Assembly (NCBI RefSeq): GCF_013378055.1
Contig: NZ_CP051130.1
Coordinates: 868,001-932,000 of the forward strand
Origin: Parasphingopyxis sp. CP4
GTDB taxonomy: Bacteria; Pseudomonadota; Alphaproteobacteria; Sphingomonadales; Sphingomonadaceae
Direction: 5' to 3'
Length of the DNA: 64,000 bases
Part shown: in pieces, positions 54,662 through 62,665 of the stretch
Position numbering within the stretch: the first letter of the stretch is position 1
Layout of the letters: each line of letters opens with the position of its first letter
The notes under the pieces: model-generated
The model's input: only the letters and a program-made list of their open reading frames with translations
Told to the model about the DNA's origin: nothing
The model's database searches: none
Position numbers and translations under genes: made by a program

Positions 54662-57559
54662 ATGAAAAAATCCATTTTACGCGACAAGTGCGCCCTTGGT
54701 GCCTTGGCCCTATCATTAGCCGCTGTTCCAAGCGTTGGTCAGGCTCAGGCTGATGACGGCGCGAGTGCGGACGACAATATCATTGTTGTTACCGGCTCTT
54801 ACATTCGCGGCACACCAGAAGATGCAGCGGTTCCGGTCGATGTCTATACCGCCGCTGATCTCACGGCTAACGGGGTTTCTTCGCCTCTGGAGTTTATCAA
54901 GGACTTGCCCGAAGTCGGTAGCGTTCTTGGTGATTCCAACCAGTTTTCCACCGCTGCACAGGGCAATCAGGGCTTTGGCTCGATTAACTTACGCAACCTG
55001 GGACCGACGCGTACCTTGGTGTTGTTCAACGGTCGGCGCACATTAACCGCACCTGGCGCAGTCGGCGGCGGTTTTGGCGATACCAACTCCATTCCACTTT
55101 TCGCCCTGGACCGTATCGAAATCCTCAAGGATGGCGCCGCGGCAACCTACGGTTCTGATGCTATTGCCGGTGTTGCCAACTTTGTAACGCGGTCAGGATT
55201 TGAAGGCGTCGAGCTCGTGGGTGACTACGACTTTATCGATGGCTCGGACGATAACTATACCGCCTCCATTTTGGTTGGTCGCAACTTCGGCGATCTCAAT
55301 ATCATGGCAGGCTTTGGCTGGCAGCATCGTTCAGAGCTTCCGTCAACGGAACGGTCATATGGTTTCCAACCCTATGCCGTTAACCCATCGGCTTGGTCTG
55401 CATTGGCAACGCCGGGTTCTTTCTTTGCGCCGGGCTTTACCAACGATGTAGGCTGCGCAGAACTGGGCGGCACTCCAGACGGAATTTGCCGGTTCAGCTT
55501 CATTCCCTTTGATAATCTAGTCGAAGAAGAAGATCGCTATCAGGCCTATCTCCAAGCCGATGTCGATTTGTCGGACACTTTCCGTTTCCACGGTGAAGCA
55601 ACCTATGCCCGGACGGATTTGGACAGCATCGGGACGTCGCCTGGCTATCCTCCACTCCAGGGACCTGGTGGTGCCAGACTTGGCGGCGGTTTCACCATTT
55701 CTCCCAATAACCCGGGCGCGCAAATCTTTGCCCAGCAAGCCGGCATTCCAGCGCCAGTGGGGCCCATTGGTATTTTCTTGTGGCGTCCGTTTGGCAATCT
55801 CGGCAACCCAACTGATCCCGGTCGGGGCTCAGGTCGGCAGACGGCAAATAACGAGGCCTGGCGGGTATCCGGTACGTTGGAAAAAGACTTCTCCGACACC
55901 TTCCGTGGTCAGCTGTCACTGACACGGTCCAACTATCAACGTTCGCGCAGTTCGCCTGGCTTTGTCGGTTCGCGTCTGCAGAATGCGTTGAACGGCTTGG
56001 GCGGAGCGAATTGTGACACGGTTGGTGGAACGCCTGGCGTAGGGCCATGTCAGTGGTTCAACCCATTCGTCAACGCCGGTCCTGGTAACCCAGCATTGGG
56101 ACTGACCAATCCTTTCTACGTTCCTGGTAACGAAAACTCGATCGAGCTGATTGAGTTTCTCCAGGTTACCAACGGTGTTGAAGAAATCGAAGATACGTTT
56201 GTCATCGATCTCATTTTCTCCGGTGAGCTTGGTATCGATCTCGGCGCTGGTCCGATTGGTTGGGCCGTGGGCGCACAATATCGCGATCTCTCCTACACCA
56301 CGACTCCGCTGAGGCAGGAATCCAACCTCAATGAAAACCCATGCGTTATCCTGGGGGATCAAAGTTGTCTTGGCGGTGCTTTGGACGGCGCAGGCTCGTT
56401 CATCTTCCTGGGCGGTTCACGGCCAGAATCCTTGAACCAGGATGTGCAGGCCATTTTTGCCGAGCTGGCGATTCCGATCACTGATACTTTGGAAGTGACG
56501 GCAGCTGCGCGGTACGAAGATTATGGCGGATCAATCGGATCGACCTTCAATCCCAAGGCCGCCGTTCGTTGGGAACCAACTGATTGGTTGGTGCTGCGCG
56601 GTTCGCTCGGAACCACCTTCCGCGGACCATTGGCTGCTCAGGTGTCTAACAACGCGGTGACGTCTCTTGCGGCTATCAACGCCGCAAATGGCAACTTTAA
56701 AGCGGTTGATATTGCTGGCAATCCAACCGATCTCGGTCCTGAAACGGCCTTTAGCTACAATATCGGCGCAGTCGTTGATTATGGCGGGTTCGTGTTCTCC
56801 ATTGATTATTGGAGTTTCGAATTTGAAGACGAGATTACCACGACTGACGGTCAGGCAATTGCCAGCTCCGTTGTTCCGGTAGCCGGTGGCCTGGCCAATT
56901 GCGCAAGTCCCTTTGCCCCATTGATCACCTTTGATGGCGGCGCATGTGTGCAAGGCACAACGCTTGGTACGAACATCTCGCGGATCCTGACCCAGTGGGT
57001 AAATGGTCCCAAGACAACAACGTCAGGGATCGACTTCTCGGCCAGCTACACCACCGATATCGGACCCGGTGTCTTTTCAGTTGGAATCAATGGCAGCCAC
57101 ATTCTGGATTATGACATTGGCGATTTCAATTTGAACGGGAACCTGCTGCGGCCTGGTTTCAGCGCTGTTGGTTTGGCCAATCTGGATCGGCTTCCGGGCA
57201 CAATCGCTCAGTGGAGAGGCAATGGCTACGTCAATTATAACGTGTCTGGGCTGAACCTTCGTTATGGCGTGACATATATTGACGGTGTTCGCGATGAGCG
57301 GTGCGATGGTCTTCAATTCTGTGCGACCACGAATTTCGGCGGCACGAATTTTGGCCGGAACATCTCAAGCTATACGCAGCATGATTTCCATGTGACCTAT
57401 GACTTGCCGTTCACCGCATTTGATACACAGCTGCAGTTCTCGATTGAAAACTTCACGAACGAAGAAGCGTCAGAAGCAAGACTGCCGCTGGGGTACAACC
57501 CGTTCATCGGCAACACGTTGGGCAGGGTCTTCCGGCTCGGCGCCCGGGTCGGTTTCTAA
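54662..57559 (+). CDS. TonB-dependent outer-membrane receptor
   Basis: The 965-residue product has a signal peptide (MKKSILRDKCALGALALSLAAVPSVGQAQ). A TonB box-like NIIVVTGSYIRGTP and a plug domain follow (VDVYTAADLTANGVSSPLEFIKDLPEVG, LRNLGPTRTLVLFNGRRT, RIEILKDGAAATYGSDAIAG). A long 22-strand-type barrel ends in FRLGARVGF. GGGAGGA before ATG 54662 fixes the start. TBDRs import siderophores, cobalamin, sugars and other large nutrients. The large size and the lack of siderophore genes leave the ligand open. The neighbouring SDR and CoA transferase hint at an organic acid or sterol-like nutrient, but this is weak inference. Confidence 0.95.
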   Translation: MKKSILRDKCALGALALSLAAVPSVGQAQADDGASADDNIIVVTGSYIRGTPEDAAVPVDVYTAADLTANGVSSPLEFIKDLPEVGSVLGDSNQFSTAAQGNQGFGSINLRNLGPTRTLVLFNGRRTLTAPGAVGGGFGDTNSIPLFALDRIEILKDGAAATYGSDAIAGVANFVTRSGFEGVELVGDYDFIDGSDDNYTASILVGRNFGDLNIMAGFGWQHRSELPSTERSYGFQPYAVNPSAWSALATPGSFFAPGFTNDVGCAELGGTPDGICRFSFIPFDNLVEEEDRYQAYLQADVDLSDTFRFHGEATYARTDLDSIGTSPGYPPLQGPGGARLGGGFTISPNNPGAQIFAQQAGIPAPVGPIGIFLWRPFGNLGNPTDPGRGSGRQTANNEAWRVSGTLEKDFSDTFRGQLSLTRSNYQRSRSSPGFVGSRLQNALNGLGGANCDTVGGTPGVGPCQWFNPFVNAGPGNPALGLTNPFYVPGNENSIELIEFLQVTNGVEEIEDTFVIDLIFSGELGIDLGAGPIGWAVGAQYRDLSYTTTPLRQESNLNENPCVILGDQSCLGGALDGAGSFIFLGGSRPESLNQDVQAIFAELAIPITDTLEVTAAARYEDYGGSIGSTFNPKAAVRWEPTDWLVLRGSLGTTFRGPLAAQVSNNAVTSLAAINAANGNFKAVDIAGNPTDLGPETAFSYNIGAVVDYGGFVFSIDYWSFEFEDEITTTDGQAIASSVVPVAGGLANCASPFAPLITFDGGACVQGTTLGTNISRILTQWVNGPKTTTSGIDFSASYTTDIGPGVFSVGINGSHILDYDIGDFNLNGNLLRPGFSAVGLANLDRLPGTIAQWRGNGYVNYNVSGLNLRYGVTYIDGVRDERCDGLQFCATTNFGGTNFGRNISSYTQHDFHVTYDLPFTAFDTQLQFSIENFTNEEASEARLPLGYNPFIGNTLGRVFRLGARVGF

Positions 57560-57582
57560 GAGACCTAGCCTCCAAAAAAATG

Positions 57583-57620
57583 AAGGGCTCGCCAAGAAAT
57601 TGGCGGGCCCTTTATTTTAT
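57583..57620. terminator. Bidirectional terminator between the TonB receptor and tRNA-Ser
   Basis: AAGGGCTCGCCAA (57583-57595), GAAA tetraloop, TTGGCGGGCCCTT (57600-57612), 13 pairs with one wobble. The plus strand continues TATTTTAT, and the minus strand reads CATTTTTTT, so it can end the receptor message and the tRNA transcript from the opposite side. Confidence 0.75.
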
Positions 57621-57630
57621 CAGGTGATGG

Positions 57631-57720
<90 letters not shown>

Positions 57721-57733
57721 GCGTATCAGGGCG

Positions 57734-57761
57734 CTTATCCTGCAAACGCCCCAACGTGCAA
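57734..57761 (-). promoter_or_regulatory. Putative promoter of tRNA-Ser
   Basis: On the minus strand TTGCAC (57761-57756), 16 bases, then GATAAG (57739-57734), ending 13 bases before the mature tRNA 5' end. This fits a short 5' leader removed by RNase P. Confidence 0.35.
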
Positions 57762-57828
57762 GTCTTACGACGAAAAGCCTTTCCCTTGATCATGCCGCTA
57801 TGGCAGGAGTGAGAAGAAAGGTATCCTG

Positions 57829-58854
57829 ATGCGCAAGATTTTTCTCACTCTCATTATCGCGGTCTCCGGCCTGTTTGTCGCCATTCCTGCAGCCGCCCAG
57901 ACTGATGCAGGCTTTCGCAACTATATGCAGGAATTGCGGGCGCAGGCGATTGCCGAAGGCGTCCGGCCAGAAACCCTGGACCGGATAATTCCAACGCTCA
58001 GCTACAATCCCCGCGTGATCAGGCTCGATCGCAATCAACCGGGTGGCAGCTTCGATGCGCCGATACCGCCATTTGCGCCCTATCAGGCACGCCATGTAAA
58101 TCCGACTCGCATCAATGGCGGTGTCGCTACCTATCGGCGGGTCCGCAGCCAACTGCGTGATATAGAAGCGCGTACCGGCGTTCCCGGAAAGATCGCCATT
58201 GCGATCTACGGTCATGAAACGGGTTATGGCCGGATTACAGGCGATTTCGATTTGCCGCGGTCGTTGGCGACACTCGCCTATGAAGGGCGGCGGCGTGAGT
58301 TGTTCGCAGGTGAATTCATCGCGGCCATGAAGATGATCGATCGGGGTGTTCCGCGGGATCGACTGATCGGGAGTTGGGCCGGGGCTTTTGGCTATCCGCA
58401 ATTCCTGCCGAGTGTCTATTTACGACTGGCAATCGACGGCGATGGTGACGGTCGGGCAGAAATCTGGCGTAGCGAAGCAGACGCATTGGCGTCGATTGGC
58501 AATTATCTTGAGAATGCAGGTTGGCGCCGCGGCCAGCCATGGGGTGTGGCCGTAAGAGTACCGTCATCGCTAGATCGCACTGCGATTGCCAATCGGACAG
58601 ACGCTACGCGATGCCCCCGGGTTATGGAACGCCATAGCCGCTGGCTCTCAATGGCCGAATGGCGCGAACTGGGTATCCGCCCGCGCAATGGTGTATGGCC
58701 CGATGACCGGATCATGGCCACGCTTCTCGAACCCGATGGCCCAGGAAATACGGCCTATCTTCTCACCAACAATTATCGCGTGATACTCGACTATAATTGC
58801 TCGAATTTCTATGCACTATCGGTGGGGTTATTGGCTGATGAGATTGTTCGATAG
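57829..58854 (+). CDS. mltB: Lytic murein transglycosylase (MltB family)
   Basis: The 341-residue product has a signal peptide (MRKIFLTLIIAVSGLFVAIPAAAQ) without a lipobox, so it is periplasmic and soluble. It is a GH103-type domain: YMQELRAQAIAEGVRPETLD, the catalytic Glu in IYGHETGYGRITGDFDLPRSLATLA (split), AGAFGYPQFLPSVYLRLAIDGDGDG and NYLENAGWRRGQPWG. The IDGDGDG stretch is the loop that binds calcium in MltB. It overlaps rlpA by 17 bases, and the two form a cell-wall cluster with dacC. Confidence 0.92.
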   Translation: MRKIFLTLIIAVSGLFVAIPAAAQTDAGFRNYMQELRAQAIAEGVRPETLDRIIPTLSYNPRVIRLDRNQPGGSFDAPIPPFAPYQARHVNPTRINGGVATYRRVRSQLRDIEARTGVPGKIAIAIYGHETGYGRITGDFDLPRSLATLAYEGRRRELFAGEFIAAMKMIDRGVPRDRLIGSWAGAFGYPQFLPSVYLRLAIDGDGDGRAEIWRSEADALASIGNYLENAGWRRGQPWGVAVRVPSSLDRTAIANRTDATRCPRVMERHSRWLSMAEWRELGIRPRNGVWPDDRIMATLLEPDGPGNTAYLLTNNYRVILDYNCSNFYALSVGLLADEIVR

Positions 58855-59863
58855 CAGACATAAATGGCTGGCCGGCTTAGCGGTACTGGCTTTAGCGGGA
58901 TGCGGGGGTGGTAGCCGCGAGCTACCACCAGCATCGGCTGGCGGGCAGGGCCCGATTACCGGAGAGCTTGTCTCCGATACGCCGGTCCGCATTGGCGCGC
59001 CGTATACGATAGACGGCCGAACCTATACGCCGTCCGACCCGTCCCATTATGATGAAGTAGGCCTTGCTTCCTTTTACGGTGAGGAGTTGGGCGGTCGTCC
59101 GACGGCCAATGGCGAGATCTTTCGGCCGGCGGGCATCAGCGCCGCACACCGCACGCTTCCGCTGCCATCCTATGTAGAAGTGACATCGCTCCAAACAGGG
59201 CGCTCGATCCTCGTTCGGGTAAATGACCGGGGCCCGTTTGCCGGTAACCGGATTATCGATCTGTCGATTGGCGCGGCGCGCCTGCTCGGTTTTGTCGAGC
59301 AAGGTACAGCGCCAGTGCGTGTTCGCCGCGTACAGCCGAATGAAGGGGATCGGACTCGCTTACGTGGAGGGCAAGCGGCACGTCCACGATTGGATGCATC
59401 GCCGCAGCTGTTAACGGCCCTGCGCGCGCAATATGAGCGCGGCGGCGGGATAATCCCGCAAGCGGTGCCATCGCCAGATGCGCCAGCCACTACACGCACC
59501 GTCAACGCGCCGCCATCTGCGCCCACCAACGGCAATCCGTCGGGCCCAGGCGTCAGTTGGGAAAATGCCAACTCACCGCCGTCGGCGACAGCAACGACTA
59601 CACCGATTGGCACACCGCCGCCGACCGCAGCGCCAAGCGGCGAATATTATGTCCAGCTCGGCGCGTTTTCGAATGCAAACAACGCTCAGCGCCTCGCCAA
59701 TCGTGCCCGGAGCCTCGGTGCGGTCCGTATCATGACAGCCGGTGATATCCGCCGCGTCCGCCTTGGACCCTATGCAACTCAGGCAATTGCGCGACAGGCA
59801 TTATCCAGGGCCCGTTCAGCAGGATTCGGCGACGCCCGCGTACTTCGCGACACCAGTCGATAA
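58838..59863 (+). CDS. rlpA: Septal ring lytic transglycosylase RlpA family lipoprotein with SPOR domain
   Basis: RlpA-type enzymes cleave denuded glycan strands at the septum. The 341-residue product has a lipoprotein signal (KWLAGLAVLALAGC). The double-psi beta-barrel is at about 75-165 (GLASFYGEELGGRPTANGEIF, VRVNDRGPFAGNRIIDLSIGAARLLG), with the active Asp in NDRGP. A Pro/Thr/Ala-rich linker and the C-terminal SPOR domain (EYYVQLGAFSNANNAQRLANR, RVRLGPYATQAIARQALSRAR) follow. ATG 58838 lies within the end of mltB. dacC follows after ten bases. Confidence 0.95.
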   Translation: MRLFDSRHKWLAGLAVLALAGCGGGSRELPPASAGGQGPITGELVSDTPVRIGAPYTIDGRTYTPSDPSHYDEVGLASFYGEELGGRPTANGEIFRPAGISAAHRTLPLPSYVEVTSLQTGRSILVRVNDRGPFAGNRIIDLSIGAARLLGFVEQGTAPVRVRRVQPNEGDRTRLRGGQAARPRLDASPQLLTALRAQYERGGGIIPQAVPSPDAPATTRTVNAPPSAPTNGNPSGPGVSWENANSPPSATATTTPIGTPPPTAAPSGEYYVQLGAFSNANNAQRLANRARSLGAVRIMTAGDIRRVRLGPYATQAIARQALSRARSAGFGDARVLRDTSR

Positions 59864-59873
59864 GATGGGAAGA

Positions 59874-61055
59874 ATGACAGAGATGAAAAAGGCACCCGCC
59901 CTACTTGCACTGGCGCTGGCGGCAGTCGCCTTTCCGACCCAGGCAGAGCGCCCGACCTATGACGGCGAAGCGCAGATTGCCTATCTCGTCGACATCAGCT
60001 CGGGCGCCGTGCTGTTCGAGCGCAATGCCCAGCGTCGTATTCCACCTGCATCGATGGCCAAGATGATGACCGCCCATGTCGCATTCGATCTTTTGGCGGA
60101 AGAAGAGATCACACTCGATCAGGAATGCACGGTGCAGCCGGATACTTGGCGACAGTGGCACGGGCCGAGTGCCGGTTCGACGATGTTCCTTTCACCAGGC
60201 GAACAGGTCAGCATCGAAAACCTGCTCTATGGAATCGTTACCGTCTCGGGAAATGACGCGAGTGTTGTACTTGCCGAATGCCTGTCTGGCACCGAAGACG
60301 CTTTCGCTGCCCTGATGAACCGCAAGGCGGAAGAGCTTGGCCTCGAAAACAGCAATTTCGGCAACAGCACGGGCTGGCCCGATGAAGGCCGCAGCTATGT
60401 GAGCGCGGAAGATCTCGCAAATCTCGCGATTGCGACCATCGAACGATATCCGGAATATTATAGTCAATTCTACGGGCGCCGTGAGTTCACCTGGGGTGAA
60501 ACCATGAGCGGACAACCTATCACGCAGCCCAATCGCAACCCGATCATGGGCCGTGTGGATGGCGCAGATGGCCTGAAAACCGGCCATACCGAGGAAGCCG
60601 GCTTTGGCTTTACCGGATCGGCAGCCCAAGATGGACGCAGGCTGGTCATGGTACTCGCTGGCCTGGATTCCTATGGCCTGCGCGTCAGTGAATCGACCCG
60701 TTTCATGCAATGGGGATTCAATGCCTGGCAGGCTCTCACGCTGCTTTCGAGCGGCAATCGTGTCGGCACGGCTCAGGTCCAGGGCGGCAGCGAGAGCGAA
60801 GTTGGCCTGGTGGCACCACGCGATCTCGCGGTGACAATTCCGGCCGGGTTGGCGGCGGACCGCGAGGTCAAAATCGCATATCAAGGGCCAATTCGGGCAC
60901 CGATTGCCGAGGGCCAACATATCGCAGACCTTGTCGTCGAGACCCCAGACATGCCGCCCCAGCGCTTGCCGCTGGTTGCCGAGCAAGCTGTCGAGGAAAG
61001 CGGGTTCTTCGGACGCGTATGGGCCGGCCTGATGTCGCTGCTCGGCTTCGGATAG
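59874..61055 (+). CDS. dacC: D-alanyl-D-alanine carboxypeptidase (PBP5/DacC type)
   Basis: The enzyme removes the terminal D-Ala of peptidoglycan pentapeptides. The 393-residue product has a signal peptide (MKKAPALLALALAAVAFPTQA). The three serine-transferase motifs are SMAK (PASMAKMMT), SGN (VSGNDASVV) and KTG (DGLKTGHTEEAGFGF). A beta-rich C-terminal domain and an amphipathic membrane-anchor helix (FFGRVWAGLMSLLGF) follow. In-frame ATGs at 59865, 59874 and 59883 are all possible; signals do not separate them clearly. It follows rlpA and precedes tmk by six bases. Confidence 0.93.
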   Translation: MTEMKKAPALLALALAAVAFPTQAERPTYDGEAQIAYLVDISSGAVLFERNAQRRIPPASMAKMMTAHVAFDLLAEEEITLDQECTVQPDTWRQWHGPSAGSTMFLSPGEQVSIENLLYGIVTVSGNDASVVLAECLSGTEDAFAALMNRKAEELGLENSNFGNSTGWPDEGRSYVSAEDLANLAIATIERYPEYYSQFYGRREFTWGETMSGQPITQPNRNPIMGRVDGADGLKTGHTEEAGFGFTGSAAQDGRRLVMVLAGLDSYGLRVSESTRFMQWGFNAWQALTLLSSGNRVGTAQVQGGSESEVGLVAPRDLAVTIPAGLAADREVKIAYQGPIRAPIAEGQHIADLVVETPDMPPQRLPLVAEQAVEESGFFGRVWAGLMSLLGFG

Positions 61056-61061
61056 GGCAGG

Positions 61062-61685
61062 GTGCGCGGAAACTTCATAACCCTGGAGGGCGGCGAAGGC
61101 GCCGGCAAATCTACACAGGCGGGCTTGCTAGCCGCTTGGCTGAGAGAACAGGGGACCGAAGTGGTCGAAACCCGCGAACCGGGAGGCACACCGGGTGCCG
61201 ACGCCATTCGTGCACTGCTGCTGGAAGACGACGTCCCGCTTACCGCCACTGCCGAAGCGCATCTTTTCGCTGCAGCGCGCGCCGATCATGTCGAAAATCT
61301 GATCCGTCCGGCACTCGCCGAGGGCAAATGGGTCATTTGCGATCGCTTCATCGACTCAACGCTCGCCTATCAGGGGGCAGCCGGAAAAATGGGTGTTGAT
61401 ACCGTGCGGGCGATCAATGCGAGCGCGATTGGCGACACCTGGCCCGACTTGACCCTGTTGCTGCGAACTGATGGTGACACTGGAACACGGAGGGCAATCG
61501 CACGAGATGGAGCCGAGATCGATCGCTTTACCAATCGCGAATTCGCCTTTCATCGCGCGGTGGCCGAGGCGTTTGACGAATTCGCAGCGACGGAACCCGA
61601 CCGCTTTGCTGTGATCGATGGCCGAAACGATATTGAGACAGTGGCACAGGAAATTCGTTCGATTGTCACCGAGAGGTTGAAGTGA
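61062..61685 (+). CDS. tmk: Thymidylate kinase
   Basis: Tmk phosphorylates dTMP to dTDP. The 207-residue product has the P-loop FITLEGGEGAGKSTQ, the dTMP-binding ETREPGGTPGADAIR, WVICDRFIDSTLAYQG with the DR motif, and an Ala/Arg-rich lid (RRAIARDGAEIDRF). The start is GTG 61062. It overlaps holB by four bases, in the common order tmk-holB-metG. Confidence 0.97.
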   Translation: MRGNFITLEGGEGAGKSTQAGLLAAWLREQGTEVVETREPGGTPGADAIRALLLEDDVPLTATAEAHLFAAARADHVENLIRPALAEGKWVICDRFIDSTLAYQGAAGKMGVDTVRAINASAIGDTWPDLTLLLRTDGDTGTRRAIARDGAEIDRFTNREFAFHRAVAEAFDEFAATEPDRFAVIDGRNDIETVAQEIRSIVTERLK

Positions 61686-62665
61686 AGCTCTTTGGTCAAG
61701 ATGATGCAGTAACCGCCTTCCGCGATGCGCTGGACAGCGAAAAGCTCCATCATGCGTGGCTGCTTGGCGGTCCGAAGGGGATCGGCAAGGCCCTGTTCGC
61801 CGATATGGCCGCGCGCCGGGTGCTCGCACAGGCAGCGGCTCCCGAAGGGCTTGGTGAGGGCCTGTCCGTGCCTGAGAGCCATCCAACGGCGCAATTGATC
61901 GCGGCAGGCAGCCATCCCGACCTGCGACGCCTCCAGCGCCTGCCGCGAGATCGCAAACCTGACGAGTTGGCCCGCAATATTTCCGTAAACCAGGTTCGCG
62001 CGATTCAATCGCTATTTGCGACAACGCCATCCATGTCCGACTGGCGAGCCGTGGTGATAGACGCAATTGACGATCTTGAACGTTCTGCGGCGAATGCATT
62101 GCTTAAAAATCTAGAAGAACCGCCGGCAAAATGCGTGTTTCTGTTGGTGTGCCATAGCCCGGGTCGGATCCTGCCCACGATCAGATCCCGCTGCAGAATG
62201 CTAAAGTTTTCAAGACTTTCAGATGACGCCATGACATCAGCCATTGCCCAAGCGGAACCCGAGCTCGATGAAGCGGAGCGTGCGGCGCTCGTGCAGATTG
62301 GCAATGGCGCCCCTGGCCAGGCACTCCAATATGCCGGCCTTGATATTGCCGGCCTGGATGCGGCGATCCGTTCACTGATCGCCAAGGGCGATGCGGGAAA
62401 TGACGCTCGTGCTGCCCTTGCCCAGTCTTTGGCCCTCAAAAAGGCGCAACCGCGCTATGAGGCGTTTCTCGAGCGCGCTCCGGCCGCAATCGCATCCTAT
62501 GCGCGTCAGCAGGAGGGAAGGGCACTGGAACAAGCGGTTTCAGCGTGGGAAGAAGCCCGTTCGCTGGCGGGTGGAGCGCAAAGATTGTCACTCGATCCGC
62601 AAACCACCGTTTTCACGCTTGCCGGACTGCTCGCTTCGCTGCATGAACCCCGGCATGACGCCTGA
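61682..62665 (+). CDS. holB: DNA polymerase III delta-prime subunit HolB
   Basis: Delta-prime is a stator of the clamp loader. The 327-residue AAA+-like product has HHAWLLGGPKGIGKALFADM (a P-loop that is partly kept), SVNQVRAIQSLF, IDAIDDLERSAANALLKNLEEPPAKC and VFLLVCHSPGRILPTIRSRC, the SRC motif of clamp loader subunits. The start is GTG 61682 within the tmk stop. metG starts inside its last codons. Confidence 0.95.
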   Translation: MKLFGQDDAVTAFRDALDSEKLHHAWLLGGPKGIGKALFADMAARRVLAQAAAPEGLGEGLSVPESHPTAQLIAAGSHPDLRRLQRLPRDRKPDELARNISVNQVRAIQSLFATTPSMSDWRAVVIDAIDDLERSAANALLKNLEEPPAKCVFLLVCHSPGRILPTIRSRCRMLKFSRLSDDAMTSAIAQAEPELDEAERAALVQIGNGAPGQALQYAGLDIAGLDAAIRSLIAKGDAGNDARAALAQSLALKKAQPRYEAFLERAPAAIASYARQQEGRALEQAVSAWEEARSLAGGAQRLSLDPQTTVFTLAGLLASLHEPRHDA

